DNA from: Scolanthus callimorphus
Taxonomy: Eukaryota; Cnidaria; Anthozoa; Actiniaria; Edwardsiidae
DNA length: 64,000 nt
Reading direction: 5' to 3'
Assembly: GCA_033964015.1 (NCBI GenBank)
Contig: CM066919.1
Location: forward strand, 4,988,101 to 5,052,100
Part shown: positions 43,865 to 55,218 of the stretch, in pieces
Layout: the number at the start of each line of letters is the position of its first letter
Position numbering within the stretch: position 1 is the stretch's first letter
The notes under the pieces: model-generated
The model's input: the letters and a program-made list of their open reading frames with translations, nothing else
Told to the model about the DNA's origin: nothing
Databases searched by the model: none
Made by a program: the position numbers and the translations under genes

Positions 43865-44370
43865 ACTTTCATATGTTTGTCACATGTTGGCCGTCATATG
43901 TTGGGCTGAAACATATGACATCCATATATGTCCTTGCTGAAATGTCATATATTTGTCATATGTTCGTTGCCTTGATTTGTCATATGTTATTCATATGTAG
44001 GATTGCAGTCAAATATTATCCATACATATGAAAAACATACAAAAAGGACACAATCATATGTTATCAAAACATCAGATTTTCATGTACTCAATTTCATATG
44101 TTTGTCATATATAATTCATATAGTTGTCATATGTTATTCATCGCCATTGTCCTTTCATATGTTTGTCATATGTTTTTCAGAGTCATATGTTTTCGTGTTG
44201 GAATGTCATATGTTTGTCATATGTGTAGCACTCTGTTCCTGACATATGAAAACGACACGTTCATATGTTTGAAAAAATGTAGCAGACATATGACGACCAT
44301 ATTACAAATATATGAATAACATGTGAATAATGTGTGAATAACATATGACATTTCATATGTTTGTCATATA
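43865..44370. repeat. Right subterminal TGTCATATGT cluster
   Basis: Many copies of TTTGTCATATGTT and variants, in the orientation opposite to the cluster at 40250-40740. Confidence 0.88.
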
Positions 44371-44378
44371 AAATTCAT

Positions 44379-44712
44379 ATATAGAGGATATTACACGGTG
44401 GCGCGAAGATATGAATTTTATTTTCGAGTGGCAAAAGCAATATTTTACGAACGAGCGCAGCGAGTGAGTAAAATATTGCTTTTGACACGAGAAAATGAAA
44501 TTCATATCTTCAAGCCACCGTGTAATTTTCTTTTTATTATATAGACAAACCAGAAAAAAATCTTCCAAATTGATTTTCAAGCACTTCGTTTTGACCGATA
44601 TCCTCACTAGTGAGGATATGGAAAATATGTCACTCAGGACCCGGATGTAGCTTCGTATGAGATTTACGAGTGGCGTATTTCCCAGTAAAACACTCGTGTC
44701 TATATAATAAGC
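44379..44712. mobile_element. Hairpin MITE within the right subterminal region
   Basis: GGATATTACACGGTGGC, GATATGAATTTTATTTTC and GCAATATTTTAC pair with inverted copies through 44545. A second, outer inverted end TTTTACTGGG...ACACTCGTGTCTATATAAT follows to 44712. TATATAG at both outer edges suggests TA-type insertion. It splits the ACATATGACA cluster from the CACTA terminus. Confidence 0.68.
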
Positions 44713-44742
44713 TTGTCATATGTTTGATTTCCAGTAGTGTAC

Positions 44743-45224
44743 CCAAGCAATATATAACAAATAGCTAATATGAATTGCTGTGGATTTAAACTAGTTCATG
44801 TGATATTCAGACCAAAAGTTCACAGAACTTATTCACTCGCAGATGCTAAATACGGTGCATGTTGATTATACACTAACAATTTCCTAGAGCGGCCAAGTTG
44901 TTCTTTCAAATTTCTTTTAGCGAAACCAAACTAGTCAGTCTAGCTATGCTCTGAATTTCACCGTCTAACTCCTTTTATGACGACATGTACAAAAATGCTG
45001 AAGTTGAGTAAGCTAAAGTAGGTATCCGGCAAATCGTTGTCTCGATATAACGGTAAAGTTAAACAGCTCAACATAGTTTTCAGGAATTCAATTCACGAGC
45101 ACGAGATAATTAGACCCTTGTAGTTAATTACCATGTAAAAATTATTTTCGCAAATCATCATAGATGAGCGTACGAGCCCATGTTGTTGTTGATGTATTTT
45201 CTGAAAAAATCTCCGCTTCTGTGA
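44743..45224. other. Non-coding stretch
   Basis: No feature recognised. Confidence 0.4.
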
Positions 45225-45572
45225 TTTTATCAAAGCGTCGGCCGTTGTCATGGAAAATGGGCTGCATGAGATAGAGGCTCAGAACAAGGTATTGCCAAAT
45301 ATGGCTATGTTCCGTAGACTGGTACGGTTTTTCGAGACGAAAATCGAGCGGTTGTTTCATCCCTTGTCTCTTTTTACGAGGTTAGCGCCAGACGGAAGCC
45401 ATTTCGTGGTAATGAGGCCCTAGTGGGCGAGTCTGGGCAAAGCATAATTAGCCAATCAGAAAAGACCAGAACTCAGGGCAAAGAAAATAGATTCCCTTTC
45501 GTTTTATTCAGCGAAAAATGGAAAGATTTTTATTATTTTTCTTGTTTAAACTGTAAAGGTGAGCTCCCTGTG
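45225..45572. repeat. Dispersed repeat, copy B (uninterrupted)
   Basis: Reverse complement of the copy at 28155-29390. Shows the intact target GTACCAGTCTACGG where copy A carries the 740-bp element. Its right end runs into the CRE-containing array, as does copy A (28075-28150). Confidence 0.88.
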
Positions 45573-45679
45573 GTGAAGTCATCGATGACGGCTGATTACG
45601 GCTGCGCCCGCGATCTCTTACCACAGAAATCCCATGAAACCCGGAATGATGATTGAGACATTCATTTCTCGTGGGAAGG

Positions 45680-46735
45680 GAAGACTCTAAATGAACTAAC
45701 TTGGGTAGTGTTGTCTAGGTCACCAGAGGAGTGAAATCTAGTGGTCACGAGAAGTGAAATAAAGTGGTCACGTGATGTGACGTCATCGATGACGTCATCT
45801 ATGCTTGAAAAATTAATATCTCCTCAAGGGAACATGCTAAGACAACCATACTTGGGATATTTTGTCTATGCCACAAGGGGGGTGCTATAACACGGACACG
45901 TGATGTGACGTCATCGATGACGTCATCTATGCTTGAAAAATCAATATCTCGCGAAGGGAAGACTCTACAACAACCAAACTTGGGTAGTGTAGTCTAGGCC
46001 ACCAGATGAGCGAAATGAGGTGGCCACGTGATATGACGTCATCTATGCTTAAAAATCAATATCTCGTGAAGGGAAGACCCTAAGACAACAAAACTTGGGA
46101 ATTGTAGTCTAGGCCACCAGATGAGCGAAATGAGGTGGTCACGTGATATGACGTCATCGATGACGTCACCTATGTTTAAAAAATCAATATCTCGTGAAGG
46201 GAAGACTCTTAGACAACAAAACTTGGGTAGTGTAGTCTAGGCCACCAGATGAGCGAAATGAGGTGGCCACGTGATATGACGTCATCGATGACGTCATCTA
46301 TGCTTGAAAAATCAATATCTCGTGAAGAGAAGACTCTAAGACAACAAAACTTGGGTACTCTAGTCTAGGTCACCAGGTGAGCGAAATGAGGTGGTCACGT
46401 GATGTGACGTCATCTATGCTTGAAAAATCAATATCTCGTGAAGGGAAGACTCTAAAACAACCAAACTTTGGTAGTGTAGTCTAGGTCACCAGATGAGCGA
46501 AATGAAGTGGTATCGTGATATGACGTCATCGATGACGTCATCTATGCTTGAAAAATCAATATCTCGTGAAGTGAAGACTCTAAAACAACCAAACATTGGT
46601 ACTGTAGTAAAGGTCACCAGACGAGCGAAATGAGGTGGTCTCGTGATATGACGTCAGCGATGACGTCATCTATGCTTGAAAAATTTATATCTCGTGAAGG
46701 GAAGACTCTCAAGCAACCATGTAAACCATGTACAC
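45680..46735. repeat. 113-130-bp tandem array with paired CRE palindromes
   Basis: Eight units marked by AATATCTCGTGAAGGGAAGA (near 45822, 45944, 46057, 46187, 46313, 46430, 46559, 46687). Each has GTCTAGGCCACCAGATGAGC, GGTGGTCACGTGAT and usually two TGACGTCA sites joined as TGACGTCATCGATGACGTCA. I count fourteen perfect TGACGTCA sites in the array. TGACGTCA is the consensus cAMP-response element bound by CREB/ATF proteins; whether it is used here is unknown. Confidence 0.92.
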
Positions 46736-47550
46736 ACGGGAATCCCTTTCATTCACACAAATTTTATAACCAGGAGCTCCGCTTTTAGCCAGTGGCTAAA
46801 TCTATATATTATATTTTAGCGGCAACCCATTACACAGGAGACAGCGCACACAACGGAAGAAGACAAAAACGCCGACTTCTCCCTTGTGCTGATGCAAAAA
46901 ATAATAATTCTTAAGTCCTCTTTCTGAGTTTTGTGAACTTATGAAATGTAAATCTTGTCAGTAAATTATCACATTCTTTCGTAGCGAAAGCTAGAGAGGA
47001 TTTGATAGAGTTGACCTATTGTTAAGCACAATAGCAACCATTTTGAATGCTTTACTACTATTATGAGGTTTAGAGCTCTTAGCTCTGTGAACATTCAAGT
47101 TTTTCTCTAGACTACACAGCCACAGCAGCTCAACATTTGCTAATTCTGAACTATGGATTGCACTGACTGACTTCGGCTGAGCGTCTCCTTAGAGTTTGGT
47201 GATTTATTAAATGTCACGACCAGTTTGTTGTGAATGTTTGTAATTTTTGTCCGCCAGTGACAACAGTAGAGGTCTCAAACCCGGTATATGAACAACAACA
47301 ACCAAAGGTTGAGATTTATGTTAAACGCCGTGGAAAAATGGTGTTTTGCTGACGTTTCGAGCGTTAGCCCTTCGTCGGAGCATGGCTGAATGCCACAATA
47401 GCCGCCTTATTTGAATATGAATGGTCCTTTTGTTTGATTATGCCTCGTTCTATTAGAAGACGACTATATGGCATTCAGCGATGAAGTAGATACCCTCAAA
47501 CCCACGCTTACGAATAACAGCTCTTTGTTAGGCTCTGCCAATTAATTTGC
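46736..47550. other. Non-coding stretch
   Basis: GGAGCTCCGC at 46773 belongs to the dispersed AGCGGAGC family. No gene recognised except the short motif listed at 47348-47382. Confidence 0.4.
47348..47382 (-). other. Conserved-looking DEGLTLETSA motif
   Basis: Minus strand reads CCGACGAAGGGCTAACGCTC then GAAACGTCAGC and would encode DEGLTLETSA. I recognise this phrase as recurrent in repeats of marine invertebrates and associate it tentatively with Penelope-like elements. The GAAAC...GTC part resembles a hammerhead ribozyme core, but U4 is replaced and an extra A breaks stem II, so no ribozyme is called. Confidence 0.35.
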
Positions 47551-47680
47551 GTCCCTTTGCGAGTCACGTGATCTGGTCATCCAATCATAAACGTTACCCA
47601 ATACCTTTTGCGGGCCCTTTGCGAGTCACGTGATCTGATCATCCAATCATAAACGTTACCCAAGACCTTTTGCGGGCCCT
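47551..47680. repeat. ~63-bp tandem duplication
   Basis: Two copies of CCCTTTGCGAGTCACGTGAT plus CTGATCATCCAATCATAAACG-like sequence, differing at a few bases. Confidence 0.9.
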
Positions 47681-47685
47681 GCTCC

Positions 47686-47778
47686 GACACTCGGGGGTTA
47701 ATAACTGGGGCTGAAATTAACAGGCATCATGTTCGCGTCGCTTCATTCATGACTGTCCTGGTGCTCGTGGTGAAACTA
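47686..47778. repeat. Partial copy of the 20655-21196 repeat
   Basis: Shares CACTCGGGGGTTAATAACTG, AACAGGCATCATG, TTCGCGTC and TTCATTCA with 20838-20910, and ends with GACTGTCCTGGTGCTCGTGG as in 21178-21196. The internal portion is missing. Confidence 0.75.
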
Positions 47779-48887
47779 ACATTCTTGAGACTGGCGATTG
47801 TTTTATTGCATAGTAAAGTTGCTGCCCTCTGTCCCGGTTACAAAAGGAGGACAACAGAAAACAAAAGAAGAAAACGTCGATAGTCCGAACAGGTAACATC
47901 GAGAGAACAAATGCAGTACGTGCAAGGTTATTTGTGATAATACCAAGGGATATATTTGGAGATGTGGAAAAGTCATGCATGCGATTAGTGAACTAATGAC
48001 TAGTACAAACTTATAGTACAAAATTTACTTTCCTGGTGCATGTAATCTCACACTTCCCTGATGTAATATCTACTGAAACCCTTGATATATTTTTTGATAT
48101 TGTGTTATAGGAGGATCATTTGTTTACAGTTAAGGTTGAGGTGACTCATTCGAAATACAAAATGCACCCAACTGTGTCTAGAGCGCAAATCTGCGTCGCC
48201 AAACTCAAGGCTATAACTTTTGCGTCTTTTTCTCTATTGTTATAATTCTTTTTTCAAATCCTACTTTAATGATGTATATTTAAGGTCTTAATAACCGATC
48301 TTCTTGGAAACATTTTTAGAAGTCACAATCTAAATTTTTGTGAGGCCCTAATTTCATATTCAGGTCGTACTAGAAAAAAAAATTTGCTGGTTTTTTTGGC
48401 TCAAATTCCAGAAATCGATTCCAGTTGAAGTAATCTCAAATCAAGCTAAGTTACAGAAAATTCGTCGGAACAGAAACGCAGTAATAAAAATGCTGCCAAC
48501 TTTGGCCAAAGTAGAGGGCTGATTCCAGTGATTCTGCTTGGCTTGAATTGAATTTCAATAGTGCTCCGAAAACTCATTATTGTGGGCTCTTCTCTCGGCA
48601 CTATGTTGTATAGTTATGTATTAAACTTTACCGAAGGTCCGATTGCAAATACCATAAACTACTAAAATGTTTGAACATTATTTACCGAGAAAGAAATCGT
48701 GAGAGTGCAATGAGTTTATTACAAGAATGTCGCGTTAAAATGTGTTGTTATTAGGAATTATTTCTTGCTAAGATGTTTATAGACAATAACCTTGTGGCAT
48801 TGGTAAAACTTAGTAACCAAGTTTGACCATTATATGTGCTTATTCGGTATAGAAGAAAATTGCAAAGTTACGGCGTTCACCCTGTTG
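47779..48887. other. Non-coding stretch
   Basis: No domain-bearing frame or repeat structure seen. Confidence 0.4.
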
Positions 48888-49040
48888 ACGCCACATTTGT
48901 AATAACCTGCCACATTTGTAATAACTGCCACATTTGTAATGACATTGTGCCACATTTGTAATAACTGCCACATTTGTAATAACATTGTGCCACATTTGCA
49001 GTAATAAGTGCCACATTTGTAATACCACTGTGCCACAGTG
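48888..49040. repeat. CCACATTTGTAATAA minisatellite
   Basis: Seven units of TGCCACATTTGTAATAAC, some extended by an ACATTGTGCC insertion to 27 bp, giving alternating 18- and 27-bp spacing. Confidence 0.92.
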
Positions 49041-49861
49041 TAATAGCGGAGCTCCTTAGCGGCCTAAGGTTCGTAGAGCGGAGCACCATAGCTATCGCAG
49101 GAAGAATGCAATAACTCAAACTAGAACTCAGGTATACGATCGACTTTCTTATGGTTCAGCGGTATTCCCATATGGGTATCGCGGGCGCGTCCGTACATCG
49201 GTCATAAAGCGCGCGGAAATCGGCACCGTCCGCATGTCCTTGTAGCCAGCGGTCGCGCGCGTGAATGTACACTTTGTTATTCAAAATGGCGGATCGATTG
49301 TCGAACTCTTTGTGGGTTTTGGGATAAACATTCGCACAGACAGTGATGCAAGTCAGGAGAAAAAGGAAACAAAAACTAGAAGAGTATTTTGGAGATCCCT
49401 TGGTGCCTTTTTAAACAGGGATCATCCTGAAATTGGCCGAAGTTGTGGCGAAAACAAGTCCGAGTCGGCTAACAGCTCCAGACATTCGAACTGTTGTTTC
49501 ATCCTTCGATAACAACCAAGAACGTGAACTTAAATCTTCTGTTGGTTGATTTAGAGGCGTTTTGTTCATCACAAGTAATGTGCGGCGGTCTGCAGGAAAG
49601 TTTGTTCTCGCCACCAAGGATTTTTTATTGGCCACCTAAGGTTTGCTAAAGAAGTACTGGATTGTTGTTCACTGAAAGAAAAGTCGCTGGCAAGACTAAG
49701 TAGACCAGATTGTGAAACTGTATCTGTACAGCCTGTATATATTGCTCTAGAAATCCTGCTTAGAAGAACGTAGATAATATTTTTCCACTGTCACAGAATA
49801 TTTCACTGCAATAATTTTTTTCTCATGCAATAATATTTTGTTTGTTTGTATTTGTTTCCAT
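49041..49861. other. Non-coding stretch with fragment of a dispersed repeat
   Basis: 49045-49095 carries AGCGGAGCTCC and AGAGCGGAGCACCATAG as at 27765-27795. ATGGCGGATCGATTGTCG at 49287 opens only a short frame. No protein recognised. Confidence 0.4.
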
Positions 49862-50045
49862 CGCCATGGTATGGCTAGGTTAGTAACCTTGTATAGTGTA
49901 ACGGTATGGTCACCCTGTGTCATTCACCACGTGGTCAGCGGTTACCTGACCACGAGACCTTGTTCACGGTTCGGGCCTCATGGCCGCCTAGTAAAGTTTG
50001 TGGTGGATGAAAACCTGACTCGTTGTTCCTTTTAACTTACTGGCG
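49862..50045 (+). repeat. Left 184-bp terminal repeat with tRNA-like boxes
   Basis: Contains GTGGTCAGCGGTTACCTGAC, resembling a tRNA A-box region and also a hairpin (GTGGTCAG/CTGACCAC). About 30 bp further is CACGGTTCGGGCCTC, resembling a B box (GGTTCGA-like). This suggests tRNA ancestry or a Pol III promoter; it is not a tRNA gene. Confidence 0.6.
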
Positions 50046-51634
50046 TGGTGATCAGCGGTTGGGATTTTAAAAGATAAACCCCCCGGCCTTCTAAAGGCGA
50101 AGGTTTCTTTCGAGAGGTGGCGCTACAATGGACTTCGAAGACGGTTTTTTTGTCAAGAGAGACGCATCCACGCCTCGGCAACGGCCCGTTGGAAGCAGCT
50201 TTTCCTTTTCTCTAATCCGAGCCAGGGGGGCCCGGACCGTGTTCCAAGACCAAAGAACTGCACTCAACTGCCCAAGGACTATTCTACTTACTTTTTATGG
50301 ACGAACAGTCATGAAATCTTATTGGGAGACTCTGCACGTTCTGAGATGACTTTCACGCGACCAACCACGTGTTATTGAAGCCGTTCTTCACAACTCTACC
50401 ACCGCTTGTCGAGCGGTAACGATCTGCGACACTGCTTGCAATCACTTTTACTCACCATTACAGACTGATTGAAAGACTTTACCGGCTGAGTCAATATTTA
50501 TTTGCCCTTGCTCTCTTTGTGAGGATTTTCACTACGGATCTAATTCACTTCCCGAGCACCAGGCTTACATGGATTGATCTTTACTTTATCTACACCTGGA
50601 TAGTGACATTTACAAATGGATTGACTTTGATTTGCTCACGGATTGACTTTGATTTACACATGGATTGATTCTTGTTGATCACTGTCTTGGACTAAACAAA
50701 AATAAAACCGCCCAAGCACCAGCATGCAAACTCACGTCCACCTTCAAGACCATGGACACTGGACTCTATATAATATTTATTCACCTTGGCTAGTTTAGTT
50801 CATGGACTCTCCCTGAACTCTATTTCCTAGCCATTTCTTGCTTTGTTTTGCTTTATTTATTTTATTTGTACTACTATTATTTATCTACTTAGCCCCACAT
50901 AATTTTTAGGATATATATATATTTTTTCATCATATATCCCCGTAGCCACCCTTTAGATCATTCTTAGACCCAGAGGTAGTTCTGTTGTCCCATGTTTGTC
51001 TTGTTATCCTGCATTGTTTGTCATTGCATAGTCTTAATTGTACCATTGACTGTACTGTTACCCATGTGTCATACCATAGGGTTTTTTTTATTCCATCTCA
51101 CTTCATGTCTTGTTTACGTGTTCGTATTCATAGACTGTTTGTCCTCATCTGTAACTTCCCATCTTTATGAGAACATATACCGAGGGGAAAGGAGCGGAAA
51201 GAAAAAAAAAAGTGGTCACCCCTCCCCCCCATACATGGTACCACTGGTAGCCATGTATGGTGTGTCATGTTGTGTGTATACACCTGTCTCCATCATGTGC
51301 CTGTAACCCGTGTATCACGTGTCCGTAGCCCAGTGTAACTCATCACCATCGTAATGCCCCTGTGATGTAGCGCGACGTACACTGTTTTGTTCCTAAACCC
51401 TTAACTGTGGATGTATTGGCTACTTTATTGCATATTTTGGAAACATTAAACTTCTTTAGCCTCATCAGTGTGCATATCCTATTGGATAGTGTACCCAGCT
51501 TGCTTTTAGTCACTATCATATATTTTTATTGTATTATTCATAGCCATTAGCATACCTGCAGTTTTTACTATCTTCCATCAATTATTTTCAAGTTTAGCCA
51601 TGTAAAAGAATGGATAGAAAAGAATAACAGGTCG

Positions 51635-51818
51635 CGCCATGGTATGGCTAGGTTAGTAACCTTGTATAGTGTAACGGTATGGTCACCCTGTGTCATTCAC
51701 CACGTGGTCAGCGGTTACCTGACCACGAGACCTTGTTCACGGTTCGGGCCTCATGGCCGCCTAGTAAAGTTTGTGGTGGATGAAAACCTGACTCGTTGTT
51801 CCTTTTAACTTACTGGCG
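51635..51818 (+). repeat. Right 184-bp terminal repeat
   Basis: Same sequence as 49862-50045 with very few if any differences by eye; followed by CATGAATAGGG. Confidence 0.9.
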
Positions 51819-53588
51819 CATGAATAGGGACTTCACTGAGTAAAAACAAACGTTAGTGACAGGGCTCAATTTTCTGAATTAATTAATGAATGGATTAACT
51901 CATCTGTACAGGTGTGAGATACGGGAGAGTATATCTTGAGAACTAAGTGCTGTCAGGAGACAAACCAGAGCTTTATATATAACCAAGAGACTTGTTGAAA
52001 GCATGTCAGATATTCCTGTGGTGTGTGACTGTAAGAGCATGACACTTTCATCTTATCACACTGTGATTCACAAGAATCCTAGCTTGAGTAAAAATCTTTT
52101 TTGGTGTCTTTGAATATGACTGATTAACATTTTACCGGTGTTGTGGCTTGCTAGTGCACTGTGATAAAATTTCTTCAAAATGCAATTTGAAATTTCACTA
52201 GAAGAGGCCATAAGACATCACTAAGTAGTCTATTATTGGGGATGTTTTTGTGCTGTGCTTCAAGAAAGAAATAATAGTCAAGGGGGTTTTAATAACTTTT
52301 CATTTGCTCTCGTGAGAATTCTGGAGAAAATGACTGAATGAAATCGCTCAGCTCCTCTTGGGTGGAAATCTTTTTGCCCAGCACTGCATTCTTAAGAATC
52401 TGTGTTTAAGACATAAAAAGTAAGCTACTGAGTGTAATTCTGGTTTTGGTTGTCCAAGGGCAAACATATTTTTTGAAAATATGTCTGTCAAGTGATAAAT
52501 TTAATTTTCAAAATCTACTTGCTGCATCACTCAGGAAATTTCCTTTAGGGTTAAAGTGGGATATCAGCAGAGGTGAGCCAGTCCACAGTCAACATAGAAA
52601 TTACAATATACAGAGTTGTTGATGCGGAAGATGTAGGTATATCGAACTCCCAAGGATCCTCTTAAGGAATTCTATTCCTTTCAATTTCATTGAAGATTTT
52701 ATTCTAAAAAAGTCTAACAGAAAATTAAAACAAAAGCTCAAGGAAACATAACAGAGCCACACATCAATAATTTATGCAGACAATGAACTCTAGGTCCTAT
52801 TAGAATGTCACTTATTTTGCAGTTCAGTTTTGAATGCAATGAGCAAAATGCTTTTAATGGTCTGTCAAGTTGTCTAATGGTTGTAATATGAAACAAAATG
52901 TTTATAATCTGATCCATGATTATCACTGAACAGTGAAAATGACCATGTGGTCATCAACAGGGTGGCCCCAGTCAAGCCTTGCATCACACAGTAACACTTG
53001 GGCTTGTATATATGTAGCAGCATTTCACTACCCTAGTCAATCAGTGTTTATGTTGGCTAATCAGGAGTCATTTCATGAGCTGCATGCCCTGCGGTATCCC
53101 AGAAGACAAGCCCCAAAGCACTGGTTGCTGTTTGATCTGTCCTAATGGCCAATAACACTGTCAAGGGAGATATAAAATCATATTATTACTATTTTATAGT
53201 GCACAGTACTGGTGTGGCTTCCCTTCATGGCGGGGTACTCCCTTACAAGACCTCTAAGGGGATGATTGCTGCTAAACAACATCCCAATTTTTCCTTCAGT
53301 AGATAGAATTGGGTATGCATGGTTAACAAACTTTTCTCTAAAATGGGATTTGATAATAAAGACCACCCACATCACTTTTTTTTGCACATGTAATCAAGTC
53401 CCTTGATTACATTTGATACCACTATTCCCAGAATCCATTTCATAGTTCCTTTTGTTTTGCTCAGTAACAACATTACCTTGTAGCTTTTAAGGGAGCTCAA
53501 ACTTTTCAATAACAAATCAAATTTGAATACCAAACTGGCAGTAGTGGTATCAAGATGTTATAAGGGGAATTGTGAGTTTTAAACAATT
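51819..53588. other. Non-coding stretch
   Basis: AT-rich, low repeat content, no gene recognised on either strand. Confidence 0.4.
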
Positions 53589-53849
53589 TATACTATCAAA
53601 ACAGGTAGAGTTTCAATCACGCCGTTGAAATTTCAAACCCACGGGTCACTGATTTATATCACGGGATGACCAAAAATGTGACATGCGACTATGAGAAAAT
53701 GATCATGTGACTGAGTACTGACTGTTTATTGGCTGAAAGACATCAAGCCTAGGTCACGTGATAGCTTTTTAGATGTCACATGATAGCAATTTGCTGCCGC
53801 CGGGCTTGAAACTGAAACAGCTCGATTGAAACACTGTTTTGATAGTATA
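53589..53849. mobile_element. 261-bp MITE, TATACTATCAAAACAG termini
   Basis: Left TATACTATCAAAACAG with GTTTCAAT and TTTCAAACCC; the right end is the inverted copy ending CTGTTTTGATAGTATA. Centre rich in CACATG and TCACGTGA. Flanking TTA/TAA is compatible with a 2-3-bp duplication. Confidence 0.8.
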
Positions 53850-55138
53850 AAGCCAAGCATACTATTGTTGACCTGCTCAGAACAGGCCAGGTCTCAGTTG
53901 GGGTACAAATAATAGAATATAGTACAAATAAACTGATTCTGGGTATCTTTTCTTGTGAAAATTGTTTTTATAATGGATTCCACATTAAATTACAGGTCAT
54001 AGTGGCTATAATCCTAAAACAAGTGAGTACCCTCGCCCCTATTGGCATTACATGTTCAACAAACTGTGAGAAATACTAGATACATCATGTATATAGTATT
54101 TCTCACAGTTTGTTGAATATTGTTTCTCACAATTCTAATCAATTGAGGCAGAAAATTTAACATTTGAGTTTGCCTCTCAATGCCCAATAGGCTGGCATTT
54201 GGACTATTTGGTGTCTATGCACTTCCTGAACTACTTTGATAGACAAATAAATATTGGACTAATTGAGGAACAGAAAGCATTTCTCTGTACAGCACATAAT
54301 ATGATTAATAATTGAAGATACTTTTTAATTTTTAGCCCATGAAACTTTAGCATAAATCAGGTAGGTTTCTAGATAACTCAAGTAATCATTTGAACAGCCA
54401 AGGCAAGGGCTGATGAACTCGAACCACCTGATTTCAGAGCGCGCGAGAGACAGAATGAATTGATATACACATCTTTCAAGATGCTATATTCAGCCTTCGA
54501 AAAACAATTATAGTGAAAGGTCGTATTTTGATCGACTGACGGTCACGGAAGCATTGCAGTATGAAAAATCCTTGACTGAAACTACCGAAACAACGAACTC
54601 GCGCGTAGTAAACAAACAGCGCTTTGTTGATTTTTCGATACCATACCAACCACTAAAAACACCTTAAAAAGTTAAAAATATATAAAATCGCTCTTCCTTT
54701 ATGCCTCACCTTTTCTCCTCGGCTCGTAGTTTTTACCAAGATTCAATTTCTCACTCTCTTTGTCTCTGAGCAGCTCACCATCGCACTGTTAATTCTTGTC
54801 TTCCAAAACCATTTGTACAAACACAAACCGTCCATTTTTTCCGGGTTCTGGCCATATTTTGAAGCAAAATGACTTTTTAAAAACTCAAAAATGAGCCTTC
54901 GCGCGCAAACAAATCGAGAAAACCAAAACCATACGATTGTAGAACAACAAGTGAACTTTAGGTGAATGTCAATTTCAACGTTTCAAAGATAACACTCAAA
55001 AACGGTATTAACTGCACAGAAATACCTATTTTTTCTCTTTCAGGTCTTCGACATCAAAACTCGATAAAACAACCAAATTGGAAAAATCAAAAACAAGCGC
55101 GCGAAAGCCCTACAAAGATGCTGAAGGTCTCGTTTGAA
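53850..55138. other. Non-coding stretch
   Basis: Contains only the hairpin at 54052-54118. Part of a longer frame at 54962-55336 overlaps the repeat called below and has no independent support. Confidence 0.4.
54052..54118. repeat. Perfect 24-bp inverted repeat (hairpin)
   Basis: TTCAACAAACTGTGAGAAAT plus ACTA on the left and its exact reverse complement on the right, with a 15-base loop near GATACATCATG. Could extrude as a cruciform. Confidence 0.9.
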
Positions 55139-55147
55139 AGCTCTTCC

Positions 55148-55218
55148 TCTCTCCTCAATTTCATTGAAATAGAACAACCCATTATTTGCTTGCGGTGTGC
55201 TCTGGCTGGAACCGCACG
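55148..55218. repeat. Repeat B, distal copy
   Basis: CTCTCCTCAATTTCATTGAA, AACCCATTATTTGC and GGTGTGCTCTGGCTGGAA match 57082-57184, but lack about 33 bp in the middle. Confidence 0.7.

Larger units (their letters stand above)
40236..44739. mobile_element. CACTA-like (EnSpm-type) non-autonomous element
   Basis: Ends are CACTACTGGAA at the left and the inverted TTTCCAGTAGTG at the right, flanked by TAC (40233-40235 and 44740-44742). Dense short subterminal repeats, ACATATGACA at the left and TGTCATATGT at the right, face inward in opposite orientations. CACTA termini, 3-bp duplication and subterminal repeat clusters are the three hallmarks of the CACTA superfamily. No transposase was recognised in 4.5 kb. 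Short frames (42872-43096, 41001-41225) have no known domain. Confidence 0.82.
49862..51818. mobile_element. TRIM-like unit bounded by 184-bp direct repeats
   Basis: 49862-50045 and 51635-51818 are near-identical direct repeats, starting CGCCATGGTATGGC and ending TTACTGGCG. Directly inside the left repeat is TGGTGATCAGCGGTTGGG, a TGG-starting primer-site-like sequence. Upstream of the right repeat is the purine-rich stretch GAATGGATAGAAAAGAATAA. The 1.59-kb interior has no recognised protein; the longest frame (50128-50346, MDFEDGFFVKRDAS...) is unlike known domains. The plan resembles a small non-autonomous LTR element. Target duplication is unclear. Confidence 0.65.

Noticed and set aside
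47348..47382. Hammerhead ribozyme call
   Set aside because: Core U4 is changed and stem II has an extra A next to A9; kept only as a finding.
48830..49119. Repetitive minus-strand frames (ITNVA-type repeats)
   Set aside because: Translation of the CCACATTTGTAATAA minisatellite only.
49920..50005. tRNA gene in the 184-bp repeat
   Set aside because: A- and B-box-like segments are present, but no cloverleaf with paired acceptor stem could be built by eye.
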